Source: Streptomyces griseiscabiei (lineage in GTDB: Bacteria > Actinomycetota > Actinomycetes > Streptomycetales > Streptomycetaceae). Taken from it: a DNA stretch of 64,000 nt. How positions within the stretch are numbered: position 1 is the stretch's first letter; each line of letters opens with the position of its first letter. The DNA is taken from contig NZ_JAGJBZ010000002.1 in assembly GCF_020010925.1 (NCBI RefSeq), forward strand, positions 3,472,001-3,536,000, read 5' to 3'. Below, one piece after another: positions 55,844 through 64,000 of the stretch. The notes beneath the pieces are model-generated. The model ran no database searches, had not been told where the DNA came from, and saw nothing but the letters and a program-made list of their open reading frames with translations. Position numbers and translations under genes: made by a program.

Positions 55844-55915
55844 GGTGCGGCGCCGGCCCAGCGCCGCACCCGCCCTCCGGCGGGGCCTCGGACGTGCCCC
55901 TCGTCCGAGGCCCCG
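55844..55915 (+). terminator. Two consecutive hairpins after the P450 gene
   Basis: First hairpin: GGTGCGGCGC (55844-55853) with GCGCCGCACC (55861-55870). Second: CGGGGCCTCGGAC (55881-55893) with GTCCGAGGCCCCG (55903-55915), a perfect 13-bp stem. They separate the P450 gene from the MFS gene. Confidence 0.85.
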
Positions 55916-56032
55916 CACCTCGAAGAACCCCTGACTGCCGCCCCGAACTCGTGAGGTTCCCATGCCTGTTGCACGCTCGGCCCGCCGCCGAGGACCGACC
56001 GTCCCGCCCGGCCACCCGCACCGGAGCGGACG

Positions 56033-57220
56033 GTGACCGCGCGGGGCGGCTCCGCCCTCACCCTCGGCGTCGCGGTGGCACTCGTCGCCGGAGTGACCCT
56101 CGGCAACGGGGGAGCGAACGTGATGCCCGTCTTCGTCGACGACTTCGCCTCGCGCTTCGCGCTGTCGGACTCCGGCGCCGGTCTTGTCGCGGCGGTCCAG
56201 CTGACGGCGACCGCGATCGTCACCCTGCTGCTCGCCGGGCGCGCCGCGCGCCCCGGGCGGGTGCGGATGGCCCGACTGGGGCTGGCCGTCTCCGGGGCGG
56301 GCTTTCTCGGCGCGACGGCCGCCTCCGACCCCGTCGTGCTGATCCTGGCCAACCTCGTGATCGGAGCCGGGCTCGGCGCGGTCTACGCCTCGGCCACCGC
56401 GGCCCTCGCCGCCACCGACGACGCCGACAGGACCTCGGCGGTCGCCGTCTGCGGCACGGTCTGCGCGACGGCGCTGCTGCTGATGGGCGTCGCCGCCGCC
56501 AACCACGACGTGGGCGGGGGCACCGGCTTCCTGCTCATGGCACTGGGCTGTCTGCTCGCCTGGCCGCTGGTGCGCGGACTCCCCGACGGCCCCGGGGCAC
56601 CGGCCGGCCTGTCGCTCGGGGCGGCCGGGTCCGTCCCGGCGAGACCGTCGGTCGTACTGCTCGCCGGAACCGCGCTGCTGTGGGCCGTCACCCAGGGGGC
56701 GTGGTCGTACACCTCCGTCCTGGGGCGGGAGCACACCGGTATGTCCCACTCGCTCGTGTCGGGCGTTCTCGCGGCGGCCAGTGTGGTGGCACTCGTCGGC
56801 GCGGTGGCGGGCCCCGTCGCCGCCCGGCGCTTCGGACGCATGCGGTCGATGGCGTTCTTCGTCACCCTGCAGGCCCTGGCGATGGCGGCCCTGATCATCA
56901 CGCACGACCCCGTGCTCTTCGTCGGCGCGGCCGTCCTGTGGCAGACCTGCCAACTGGCCGTCCTGGTCCAGATGCTGGCCGCCGCCTCGCTGATCGACGC
57001 GAGCGGCCGGCTGGTGGCCTCGCTCAGCGGGGCGGGCGCGCTCGGCACGGGCGTCGGCCCGCTGGCCGTCGGTGCCCTCCTCGACGGTGCCGGGGCCGGT
57101 GCCCTGGGCGCGGTCCTCGCCGTCGGCACGTTCGTCGCCTCGCTGCCCCTGCTGCGGATGACGGTGGACGGCGCCACGGCCTACGGCGCGCGCCCGTCCG
57201 CCCCCACGCCCGCACCCTGA
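56033..57220 (+). CDS. MFS transporter
   Basis: A 395-residue protein with 12 predicted membrane helices from GTG 56033 with GGAG six bases upstream. Cytoplasmic loop motifs such as RAARPGRVRMARLG after helix 2 and ARRFGRMRSM in the second half fit the major facilitator fold. It resembles transporters of the YfcJ/CynX-like sugar or drug group, but the substrate cannot be named. Position between the P450 gene and its likely TetR regulator suggests export of a product or of the toxic lipid that the P450 oxidises. Confidence 0.85.
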   Translation: MTARGGSALTLGVAVALVAGVTLGNGGANVMPVFVDDFASRFALSDSGAGLVAAVQLTATAIVTLLLAGRAARPGRVRMARLGLAVSGAGFLGATAASDPVVLILANLVIGAGLGAVYASATAALAATDDADRTSAVAVCGTVCATALLLMGVAAANHDVGGGTGFLLMALGCLLAWPLVRGLPDGPGAPAGLSLGAAGSVPARPSVVLLAGTALLWAVTQGAWSYTSVLGREHTGMSHSLVSGVLAAASVVALVGAVAGPVAARRFGRMRSMAFFVTLQALAMAALIITHDPVLFVGAAVLWQTCQLAVLVQMLAAASLIDASGRLVASLSGAGALGTGVGPLAVGALLDGAGAGALGAVLAVGTFVASLPLLRMTVDGATAYGARPSAPTPAP

Positions 57221-57226
57221 TACGCC

Positions 57227-57293
57227 CGCGTCCACGCAAAACGGTCGCCGTCCCCCTCGTGAGGTGGGGACGGCGACCGCTTGCGTGGACGCG
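57227..57293. terminator. Long bidirectional hairpin between MFS and TetR genes
   Basis: An almost perfect stem of about 27 bp, running from CGCGTCCACGCAA (57227 onwards) and GGTCGCCGTCCCC to GGGGACGGCGACC and TTGCGTGGACGCG (ending 57293), with a loop of about 10 nt. The genes on both sides converge on it. Confidence 0.88.
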
Positions 57294-57338
57294 CGGCCCG
57301 CGGCGGGCACCGCGGGTGACTCGCGCGGCCTCGGCCGT

Positions 57339-57962
57339 TCACAGCACGGGCAGAGCCACCAGCTCCAGCCGGCCGCCCGCGAGGGCCACCACAGCCGAGA
57401 CCAGGGCCTGGAGACCGACGCGTTCGGCTTCCTCGTCGGGCAGGGAGAGGTGCTGGACGGACAGTCCGTCGAAGCCGGCGAGGAAGAACCGGGCCAGGTT
57501 CTCCGCGGGCTGGGCCAGTGGGTGACCGGAGCGTTCGGCCGCCTCGGTGACCAGCTTCGTCGTCGAGGCCGTCACCTCGCCGTAGTGGGCGAGGAGGGCC
57601 TCCTGCAGCCGGGGCGTGCGCAGGGCGAACATCGACAGCTCGGTGAGCAGTTGATGCGTGGTCGGCTGTTCGCGCAGGGTCTTCCACAGGGCGGCGGCGA
57701 GGGAGGCGACGCTCTCCTCGAAGCTGCCCTCCGACGGCGCGGCCGCCTGGACCTGGGTGATCAGGTCGTGGGTGAGCTGCTCCATGACGGCGCGGTACAG
57801 ATCCTCCTTGGTGCCGAAGGTGTAGTGCACCGTCGCCTGCGCCACGCCCAGCTCGGCGGCGATGGCACGGGTGCTCCCGGCGGCGACGCCCTCCCTGGTC
57901 ATGAGGTCGATGGCGGCCTTGATCAACTGGGGGCGGCGCTCCGCCGCGGACACATGAGCCAT
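57339..57962 (-). CDS. TetR-family regulator, probable repressor of itself and the CYP102 gene
   Basis: A 207-residue regulator from ATG 57962. The HTH spans residues 10-55 (PQLIKAAIDLMTREGVAAGSTRAIAAELGV, AQATVHYTFGTKEDLYRAV), followed by a helical ligand-binding domain. Start choice: a -10 element TATGAT ends 7 bp upstream, fitting leaderless transcription; ATGs at 57971 and 57974 are alternatives. In Bacillus megaterium, the TetR-type BM3R1 represses CYP102A1 and is released by fatty acids. The matching promoter sequences here suggest an analogous circuit. Confidence 0.85.
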   Translation of the reverse strand: MAHVSAAERRPQLIKAAIDLMTREGVAAGSTRAIAAELGVAQATVHYTFGTKEDLYRAVMEQLTHDLITQVQAAAPSEGSFEESVASLAAALWKTLREQPTTHQLLTELSMFALRTPRLQEALLAHYGEVTASTTKLVTEAAERSGHPLAQPAENLARFFLAGFDGLSVQHLSLPDEEAERVGLQALVSAVVALAGGRLELVALPVL

Positions 57963-57969
57963 ACACCCC

Positions 57970-58003
57970 ATCATACGACTGAGTCGACCGATCCAGTCGA
58001 CTC
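57970..58003 (-). promoter_or_regulatory. TetR promoter: -10 element and 23-bp palindromic operator
   Basis: On the minus strand TATGAT (57975-57970) lies 7 bp before ATG 57962. GAGTCGAC (57981-57988) and GTCGACTC (57996-58003) form a perfect inverted repeat with a 7-bp spacer directly upstream. The segment TCAGTCGTATGATGG matches the P450 promoter at all but one position. Confidence 0.75.
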
Positions 58004-58147
58004 GTGACCCGAACGCGCGACGGCCACGCCGGTCGGGACGGTACCCCGGGGCGCTGTCTCCAGCCATGGCCGGCTCGCGCCCTTCTCCTACTGCCTCAGG
58101 CTGCTCAGACTGCCGTACACGAACCTATCGGGGGAGGTGCTCCGAAC

Positions 58148-58867
58148 GTGGCTGGGCGGGGGCGGGGGCGGGGGCGGGGGCGGAATGCGGCTGCGCGCAG
58201 GCGGCGGGTCGCGCGGCTGAAGGCTGGGGTGGTCGGCGGCAGCCTCGTGCTGGTTCTGCTGGTGGTGTTCTGGTCGGCGGTGTGGCCGTACATCACGGGG
58301 GCTGTGCTCGTGGGCGGTGTCGCATCGGTGGGATGGTGGCTCTGGCGTGCGGATCGGCTCGTCCGTGGCAGGGACCGTCTGTGGCGGCAGGAAGAGGCGG
58401 TGAAGGCCGGGCACCGCACGCTTGCCGAGGTGGACGCGATGACCGGTACCGAGTTCGAGGACCTGGTCGCGGGCCTGTGCCGACGGGACGGTTGCACGGA
58501 GGTCCGGCGGGTGGGCGGTGCGAACGACAACGGCGCCGATGTCGTCGGCCGGCTCCCGGACGGCCGGAGCGTGGTGATCCAGTGCAAGCGCTATGCGCCG
58601 AGCAGCACGATCGCGAGTCGCGAACTGCGTGATCTGCTGGGTGCCAAGGTGCACTTCGAGGCCGACGTGGCGGTGTTCGTCACGACCACGCGGTTCAGCC
58701 GCCCGTCCGAGAAGTTCGCGCTGCGGCACGAGATCCTCGCCGTGCACCGAGATCACTTCGGGCTGTGGAACAACGGGGCTTCCCTCCTGTCGCTGAGCGA
58801 GGTGAACGGCCAGGGGCAGGGAGACTCCCGCCACCGAGCCCGCTGGAAGCGGGCGTACGGCAAGTAA
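58148..58867 (+). CDS. Membrane-anchored Mrr-like (PD-(D/E)xK) restriction endonuclease domain protein
   Basis: A 239-residue protein from GTG 58148 with GGGGGAGG nine bases upstream. A basic arginine-glycine N-terminus (GRGRGRGRGR, encoded by a G-rich repeat at about 58154-58185) precedes two membrane helices at about 28-70. Residues 105-220 are an Mrr_cat/DUF2034-type nuclease: MTGTEFEDLVAGLCRRDG, GADVVGRLPDGRSVVIQCKRY with the Asp, Gln and Lys of the active site. Related two-helix proteins of unknown role are common in actinobacteria; they may cut modified or foreign DNA at the membrane. No methyltransferase is nearby. Confidence 0.85.
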   Translation: MAGRGRGRGRGRNAAARRRRVARLKAGVVGGSLVLVLLVVFWSAVWPYITGAVLVGGVASVGWWLWRADRLVRGRDRLWRQEEAVKAGHRTLAEVDAMTGTEFEDLVAGLCRRDGCTEVRRVGGANDNGADVVGRLPDGRSVVIQCKRYAPSSTIASRELRDLLGAKVHFEADVAVFVTTTRFSRPSEKFALRHEILAVHRDHFGLWNNGASLLSLSEVNGQGQGDSRHRARWKRAYGK

Positions 58868-58951
58868 CCGGCTTTGAGGATGCCTCCTGGCAGGCGCGGG
58901 AGCCGCTTCGTCGGCGGTTCCCGCGCCTGGTCATGGCACGGGTGGGAGCGG

Positions 58952-61009
58952 TCAGTTGACTCGTACGATCTTCCAGAGCTGGTCGTCCAGGCCGGCGGTG
59001 CCCCACTGGACGACGGCTGCCCCGTTCGCGGTGGAGGACTGGGCGACTCCGGCGACGAGGGTGCTGTTCACATTGCGGAGTGTGTAGTGACCGCCGCCCG
59101 CGTCGGTGAGGGTCCACTTCTGGGAGTCGGAGCCGGAGGCGGTGTTCTGGACGAGGGCCGCGCCGGCGGCGCCGGAGGAGCCCTGGATGTCCAGGTTGAG
59201 GTTGCTCTTGACGTTCTTGATGGTCCAGGCGCCGCTGCCGGCGGACTGGAAGGTGAAGAGCTGGCAGGCACAGGCCGTGTTCTGCCACTGGCCGACGGCG
59301 GTACCGGCGGTGGTGGAGCCGGCCGGGATGTCGAGGTACTTGCCGCTGTTCTTGTTCACCAGGACGTACTGGCCGGTGCCCAGCGGCGGCAGGGCGGTCT
59401 GGGTGAGGTTCCAGCGCTGGCAGCCGCAGGTGGTGCCGCTCCACTGCCCGGCGGCGGTGCCGACCGTGGTGGAGGCACTGGGTATTTCGAGGAGCTTCCC
59501 ACTGACGCGGTTGGTGACGCTGTAGCCGCCGGACGGATGCGGCGCGACGGCCCACTCGTGGTCGAGGGTGCCGTTGTCGTCCCACTGCAGGACGGCGGCG
59601 CCGTTCGCGGTCGACTGGTTCTGCACGCCGAGCACCTTGCCGCTGGCCGCGTTGCGGATCTTGAAGTAGCCCGAGGACTGCTGCTCGAAGCGCCACTGCT
59701 GGTTGGTGGAGGTGGTGGGGTTCTGCTGGGTGGCGCCGGTGCCGTTGGCGGTGGAGCCGCCGGCGATGGTGAGGTTCAGGGCACTGCCCGCGTTGGTCAT
59801 GGTGTAGGTGGCGCCGTCGGAGACACCGCCGCCGAGGTCGACCGTGCTGTACGTGACCGGGTTGCGGCGGTTGTCGCCGCCGAAGCCCGCGCTGAACACC
59901 ATCAGGCTGTGTCCGTCGGCCAGCGGAAGCAGACCGCGGCTGTAGCCGCCACCGACGTTGGAGGGCATCCGCGTCCAGGTGTCCGCGGCGCCGTTCTGCG
60001 TGTTGACGAACAGGTCGTCGCTGCTGTGGGCGGTGGCGACGAGGGTTCCGTCGGGGCCGCCGGTGGGCAGCCAGACGATGTAGGGCGTGCCCTGGGGGAC
60101 CTGGCCGTCGGTGGTGCGCAGCGGGATGCCGGTGACGGAGTCGAACGCCTCCGGGTCGGCGGAGATCTTGTAGTGGACGGCGAAGTTGCCCGCCGCCGAC
60201 CCGCCGTACTCGTACGTCATGATGTATTTGCCGTTGGGCATTCTCGCGACGGTCGGCATGCCGGGGCGCTGGCTGTAGGTGGGCATCGCCACGTCGTCGA
60301 CGACCGGACCCCAAGTGCGGATGTCCGTGGAGACCTGGTGGACGATCTTCTGGCCGTGGTCGGTGTCGCGCTGGTCGGAGTAGTAGACGATGAGCCTGTC
60401 ACCGGAGACCAGGAAGAACGGCTCCCACACGGGGGTGTTGCCGTTGACGTCGGTGGCCTTGCCGCCTGTCGCGATGTTGGTGACGAAGGTCCAGCTCTGG
60501 CCTCGGTCGGTGCTGGCGTACAGGTCGATCTTGCTGCCGCCCCGGTCGTACGGCACCGAGTCACCGGCGGCGAGGATGGTGCCGGCGGGGAAGCCGCCCA
60601 TGGCCTTGGGCAGTTCGAACAGCTCGGGCTGCCAGCGCATGCCCCAGCCGTTCTGGGTGTCGGCGACCTCGGAGATCTTCGTCCAGGACGTGCCGTTGTC
60701 GGTGGAGCGGTAGATCGGGAAGACGGGCATGTCGACGCGGTACTGCTCGAACGTGGCGAGCAGGGTGCCGTTGGCCGAGCCGTTGTGCTGCAGGCGCATC
60801 GCCCGCGGGTAGTAGCTGCCGGGGGAGAGCGCGTCGGAGGGCGGGGTGTAGAGCGTCTGGGCGGGGCGGGAGAGAGCGTCCGCCCTGCCCGCGCCGGGCA
60901 GGACCAGCGTCGCCGCGGCGACGAGCAGCGAGAGCAGCAGGAAGAAGAATGTCGTGGGGCGGGAACGCGGAGCGGCGCCGGGTCTGGCGCCTGTGCGAGC
61001 GAGGGACAT
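58952..61009 (-). CDS. Secreted BNR/Asp-box propeller glycosidase with ricin-type lectin domains
   Basis: A 685-residue exported protein from ATG 61009 with GGAG upstream. A signal peptide covers residues 1-45 (TTFFFLLLSLLVAAATLVLPG). Residues 50-385 form a sialidase-like six-bladed propeller with Asp boxes (RSTDNGTSWTK, ASTDRGQSWTF) and acidic residues suited for catalysis (WQPELFELP, VWEPFFLVSGD). It resembles GH93 exo-arabinanases or GH33-like sialidases; the overall pattern leans to the former. Two beta-trefoil (ricin B/CBM13-like) domains follow (about 395-530, 540-685) with QWRFEQQ, LWKIVRV type repeats. It is next to a LacI regulator and a sugar importer, so it probably supplies their sugar. 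Confidence 0.83.
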   Translation of the reverse strand: MSLARTGARPGAAPRSRPTTFFFLLLSLLVAAATLVLPGAGRADALSRPAQTLYTPPSDALSPGSYYPRAMRLQHNGSANGTLLATFEQYRVDMPVFPIYRSTDNGTSWTKISEVADTQNGWGMRWQPELFELPKAMGGFPAGTILAAGDSVPYDRGGSKIDLYASTDRGQSWTFVTNIATGGKATDVNGNTPVWEPFFLVSGDRLIVYYSDQRDTDHGQKIVHQVSTDIRTWGPVVDDVAMPTYSQRPGMPTVARMPNGKYIMTYEYGGSAAGNFAVHYKISADPEAFDSVTGIPLRTTDGQVPQGTPYIVWLPTGGPDGTLVATAHSSDDLFVNTQNGAADTWTRMPSNVGGGYSRGLLPLADGHSLMVFSAGFGGDNRRNPVTYSTVDLGGGVSDGATYTMTNAGSALNLTIAGGSTANGTGATQQNPTTSTNQQWRFEQQSSGYFKIRNAASGKVLGVQNQSTANGAAVLQWDDNGTLDHEWAVAPHPSGGYSVTNRVSGKLLEIPSASTTVGTAAGQWSGTTCGCQRWNLTQTALPPLGTGQYVLVNKNSGKYLDIPAGSTTAGTAVGQWQNTACACQLFTFQSAGSGAWTIKNVKSNLNLDIQGSSGAAGAALVQNTASGSDSQKWTLTDAGGGHYTLRNVNSTLVAGVAQSSTANGAAVVQWGTAGLDDQLWKIVRVN

Positions 61010-61279
61010 GTGCGGCTCCGATGGCGGGTGAGGTTCTCTGCGGGCCCGCCGCCCCCGGGATGATCGAGCGGGGGCGGCGAGGTTCAGGGGCGGGTCGGCC
61101 GGCGGGGGACGGACGGCACCGCGGCTGGGGCATGGTCGGCATCCGTGTGAGGAGACGGCTGCGGGGTGGCGCGGTGGGACGGCTGCGCGGCTGACGGCCG
61201 TTGCGTGCGGGCTGCGGCGGCGCGCGGCGTGTGTCCCGCGTCGGCCGGCCGGGGGTTTAGGGTGGTGCTCAGGTGGTGC

Positions 61280-62344
61280 TCAGGTGGTGGGCGAGGGGCT
61301 CTGGCTCCTGCGGGACGGCGGTGGTGCGGTCGAGCCGCGGACGACGAGTTCCACCGGTGGGTCGCTCGCCGGCGGCAGTTCCCTGCCCGGTTCCTCGATG
61401 GCGTGGACGAGCAGTCCGACTCCCTGCCGCGCCGCGGCGTCGAAGGGCTGCCGCACGGTGGTCAGCGGTGGGGAGACATAGGCGAAGACCGGGTTGCCGT
61501 CGAACCCGACGACACTGACGTCCTCCGGAACACGGCGCCCTGCTTCCCGCAGGGCGTGGATGAGGCCGATGGCCATCTCGTCGCCCGCCGCGAACACCGC
61601 TGTCACCGAGCTGTCCGACGCCAGCTCACGACCCGCCGCGTACCCGGAGGCGGGCGACCAGTCGCCGTTGAGCAGGGGCGGTTCGTGCGCGCCTCGTGCG
61701 GCGAGCGCCGCCTGCCATCCCTCGATCCGGTCCTTGGTGGCGTACCACTGTCTCGGGCCGGCGAGGTGGTGGACGGTCGCGTGCCCCAGGTCGAGCAGGT
61801 GCTCGGTGGCCGCTCGTGCCAGGGCGTACGACCCCACGCTCGCGGTGACCGTGCGGGTGGCGGTGAAGGCGGGGGGTGCCCCGAGGAAGAGGACCGGCAC
61901 GTCGACACGGAGGGAGACCTCCCCCTCCACGATGGGCTCGGAGACGACGACGCCGTCCACGCCCTGCTCCAGGAGTGATTCCACGGCGCCGGCGATGCCT
62001 TCCGGGTCGCCGTCCGGCGTGTTGACCACACGGAGGGCGTATCCCGCGTCCCGTACGGCCTGTTCGATGTGCACGAGCAGTGAGGCTGTTCCGTATCCGG
62101 CCGTTCCCAGAGCGACCACACCGATGGAACGGGTGCGTCCGGAAGCGAGCGCCCTGGCCGCGTGGTTCAGCCGGTAGCCGAGTTCCTCGGCGGCGGCGAG
62201 GACGCGTCGGCGGGCATCGTCGGAGACGTACGGCTCGTCGTTGAGGACCCGCGAGACGGTCTTGCGCGAGACACCGGCCAGTCGAGCGACATCCGCGCTG
62301 CGCGGCGCGGACACGGCCGCGTCCCGTCCCACACCTGGTGCCAT
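61280..62344 (-). CDS. LacI-family transcriptional regulator
   Basis: A 354-residue repressor from ATG 62344 with GGGAG upstream. The LacI HTH with hinge helix is at about residues 16-65 (DVARLAGVSRKTVSRVLND, NHAARALASGRTRSIGVV). The rest is a periplasmic-binding-protein-like sugar sensor. It diverges from the sugar-binding lipoprotein gene, and the intergenic region holds a 31-bp palindrome with central CG steps that could be its operator. It may also control the glycosidase 270 bp downstream. Confidence 0.93.
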   Translation of the reverse strand: MAPGVGRDAAVSAPRSADVARLAGVSRKTVSRVLNDEPYVSDDARRRVLAAAEELGYRLNHAARALASGRTRSIGVVALGTAGYGTASLLVHIEQAVRDAGYALRVVNTPDGDPEGIAGAVESLLEQGVDGVVVSEPIVEGEVSLRVDVPVLFLGAPPAFTATRTVTASVGSYALARAATEHLLDLGHATVHHLAGPRQWYATKDRIEGWQAALAARGAHEPPLLNGDWSPASGYAAGRELASDSSVTAVFAAGDEMAIGLIHALREAGRRVPEDVSVVGFDGNPVFAYVSPPLTTVRQPFDAAARQGVGLLVHAIEEPGRELPPASDPPVELVVRGSTAPPPSRRSQSPSPTT

Positions 62345-62388
62345 GAAGTCTCCCGAAGCCGTGTGTCTGTATTGAGTGAGGTCAACCG

Positions 62389-62419
62389 CATGACCGCGCG
62401 GTCTGACCGCGCGGTCATG
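62389..62419. promoter_or_regulatory. 31-bp palindromic operator between lacI-type regulator and sugar ABC genes
   Basis: A perfect palindrome with one central base. It consists of two copies of GACCGCGCGGTC (62392-62403 and 62405-62416), each itself a palindrome, bounded by CAT and ATG. It lies 45 bp upstream of the regulator start and 256 bp upstream of the lipoprotein start. Each 12-bp half has the GCGC centre common in LacI-family operators, so two dimers might bind side by side. The remaining about 255 bp to the lipoprotein gene holds no credible gene. Confidence 0.75.
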
Positions 62420-62674
62420 TCTATGCAGTCCCGGGGGTCACGTCAAGAGGTCCGGCGGAACAACTTGTTCTCCGGGCGGCGGACCGAAGCCCCCGGTCGG
62501 CCTTACGGTGACGGGTCTTGACAGTGGGCCCCAAGAGCGTTCAGTCTTCCTCGCAGTCGCCGATCGGCTCTGTTCGATCGTGTTTAGTCCTGGTCGCTTT
62601 CCGTCGACCGCTTCTCCTCGCATCCCCCGGGCCGCGCGCCAACGCTGGGGACGTCAGCCCTGTCAGGAGCCGAT

Positions 62675-63985
62675 ATGCACCGTTTCTCCCCTGGTCGACC
62701 CATGCCTGCCCCCGGCCGTCGTACCGTCCTGCGCGGCATCGGCGGGGCCGTTGTCCTGGGTGGTGGCATCCCCTTGCTGAGCGCTTGTGCGGGCAGTTCG
62801 GGGGCGGGTGACACAAAGGCCGTCTCGCTCGGCTCGAACGCGTCCGACGCGGTGCCGAAGAAGGCGTTCGCCGAGATCTACGCGGCCTTCACCAAGAAGT
62901 CCGGGATCACGGTCGACGTCAACACCAAGGACCACAACACGTTCCAGGAGCAGATCAACTCCTATCTGCAGGGCACACCTGACGACGTGTTCAACTGGTT
63001 CGCCGGCTACCGCATGCAGTTCTTCGCCGCCAAGGGCCTCGCCACCCCGATCGACGACGTGTGGAAGACCATCGGAGGCAACTTCCCCGAGGCGATGCAC
63101 AAACTCAGCAAGGGCGAGGACGGCAAGTACTACTTCGTCCCGCTGACCACGTATCCGTGGGCGGTCTTCTACCGCAGGAGCGTCTTCCGGAAGCACGGCT
63201 ACGAGGTCCCCGCCACCTGGGACGAACTCATCGCGCTGTGCAAGCGGATGAAGAAGGACGGGCTGGTCCCGATCGCCTTCGGCGACAAGGACGCCTGGCC
63301 CGCGCTCGGCACCTTCGACCAGCTCAACTTCCGTACCAACGGCTACGACTTCCACGTCGAGCTGATGGCGGGCAAGGCGTCCTGGACCGACGCCAAGGTC
63401 CGCTCGGTCTTCGACCACTGGAGCGAGATCCTGCCCTACCACCAGGAGGGCGCGGTCGGCCGGACCTGGCAGGACGCGGCACAGACCCTGGTGGCGAAGA
63501 AGGCGGGCATGTACCTGCTGGGCACCTTCGTGGCGCAGCAGTTCACCGACCAGGCCGACCTGGACGACCTCGACTTCTTCCCCTTCCCGGAGATCGATCC
63601 CGCCCACGGCCAGGACACCGTCGAGGCGCCCACCGACGGCCTCATGCTCAGCAAGGCCCCCAGGAACAAGCAGGGTGCTGTCCAGTTGCTGGAGTTCCTG
63701 GGCACCCCGGAGGCCGAGGAGATCTACCTCAAGGCCGACCCCAGCGTGGTGGCCGCCTCCACCAAGGCCGACACCTCCTCGTACAACGCCCTGCAGAAGA
63801 AGGCGTACGACATGATCGCGGGCGCCAAGAGCCTGACGCAGTTCATGGACCGCGACAGCCGTCCGGACTTCACCTCCACGGTGATGCAGCCCTCGCTGCA
63901 GAAGTTCATCCGCGACCCCAAGGGCATCGACAGCCTGCTCTCGTCGATCGAGCGCCAGAAGAAGACGATCTTCGCCTCGTCATGA
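62675..63985 (+). CDS. Sugar ABC transporter substrate-binding lipoprotein
   Basis: A 436-residue type I (family 1) extracellular solute-binding protein from ATG 62675 with AGGAG upstream. The N-terminus has a twin-arginine-like RRTVLRGIGG and a lipobox LLSAC (Cys about 38). The fold is shown by FTKKSGITVDVNTKDHN, NSYLQGTPDDVFNWFAGYRM, and YPWAVFYRRSVFRKHGYEVPATWDEL. It delivers an oligosaccharide to the permeases encoded after it, the first of which overlaps by 4 bp. The sugar may come from the nearby secreted propeller glycosidase. Confidence 0.93.
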   Translation: MHRFSPGRPMPAPGRRTVLRGIGGAVVLGGGIPLLSACAGSSGAGDTKAVSLGSNASDAVPKKAFAEIYAAFTKKSGITVDVNTKDHNTFQEQINSYLQGTPDDVFNWFAGYRMQFFAAKGLATPIDDVWKTIGGNFPEAMHKLSKGEDGKYYFVPLTTYPWAVFYRRSVFRKHGYEVPATWDELIALCKRMKKDGLVPIAFGDKDAWPALGTFDQLNFRTNGYDFHVELMAGKASWTDAKVRSVFDHWSEILPYHQEGAVGRTWQDAAQTLVAKKAGMYLLGTFVAQQFTDQADLDDLDFFPFPEIDPAHGQDTVEAPTDGLMLSKAPRNKQGAVQLLEFLGTPEAEEIYLKADPSVVAASTKADTSSYNALQKKAYDMIAGAKSLTQFMDRDSRPDFTSTVMQPSLQKFIRDPKGIDSLLSSIERQKKTIFASS

Positions 63986-64000
63986 CGACGACCGAGACCC
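63982..64000 (+). CDS. Start of next gene, probably sugar ABC permease (truncated by window)
   Basis: ATG 63982 overlaps the lipoprotein stop as ATGA, and only six codons (MTTTET) are visible. Position after a binding protein makes a membrane permease likely. Confidence 0.5.

Noticed and set aside
52452..56021. 1189-residue open frame opposite the P450 gene
   Set aside because: It is a mirror of the CYP102 coding sequence with skewed Gly/Val/Glu composition; the sense strand has unmistakable P450 and reductase motifs.

Overview
The window is very GC-rich, with strong third-position G/C bias, many GTG starts, GTGA/ATGA stop-start overlaps and promoters that appear leaderless. Together with the gene content (mycothiol-dependent enzymes, DmdR-type iron box, CebR-type operator, secreted glycosidases with ricin or CBM2 modules, a SpoIIE-type phosphatase), this points to a Streptomyces chromosome, probably an arm or other accessory-rich part. 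No rRNA, tRNA, CRISPR array or complete insertion sequence was recognised.

Layout. 1-390 is the 3' end of an MDR-family oxidoreductase. 474-4017 holds a membrane protein and an arsenic locus: arsM diverging from arsR, an aquaporin-family channel gene and arsC, closed by a strong hairpin. 4104-12554 has a dienelactone-hydrolase-like protein, a TerD-vWA fusion, an S24/S26 peptidase-like protein, a decayed GntR remnant and a large HTH-STAND NTPase-WD40 protein; parts of this resemble a conflict or signalling island. 12666-16996 carries a secreted necrosis-inducing (NLP/NPP1) protein, an HSL-type esterase, a DJ-1/PfpI protein, a tiny membrane peptide and a double SnoaL protein. 17187-21369 is a secreted GH30 plus GH29 glycosidase pair with ricin domains. 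21924-26846 has a TetR regulator, an orphan histidine kinase and an internally duplicated membrane protein.

27568-39860 is the most coherent system: an iron-regulated siderophore uptake and release operon. Reading leftwards from one iron box (38169-38187) come a siderophore-interacting reductase fused to a methyltransferase-like domain, a lipoprotein receptor, two FecCD permeases, an ATPase, an enterochelin-type esterase and two half-ABC transporters whose ATP sites are degenerate in complementary ways. The last seven genes run with a 41-bp gap and then overlapping stop and start codons. A divergent AraC-type regulator with a duplicated architecture shares the control region.

39884-51600 contains a VOC protein with a divergent WYL regulator, a fused SecDF, a mycothiol-dependent isomerase-family protein, a GH10 xylanase gene reduced to its two ends, a GH12 cellulase (celB) behind a perfect CebR-type palindrome, an MBL-fold hydrolase directly abutted by a 160-bp MITE-like element, and a PAS-PAS-GAF-SpoIIE-HATPase protein. 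51633-57962 is a short-chain dehydrogenase, a self-sufficient CYP102-type P450, an MFS transporter and a TetR regulator. The P450 and tetR promoters share near-identical -10 regions next to palindromes, which suggests one regulon. 58148-64000 has a membrane-anchored Mrr-like nuclease and a sugar-utilisation locus (BNR-propeller/ricin glycosidase, LacI regulator, 31-bp palindrome, sugar-binding lipoprotein and the first codons of a permease).
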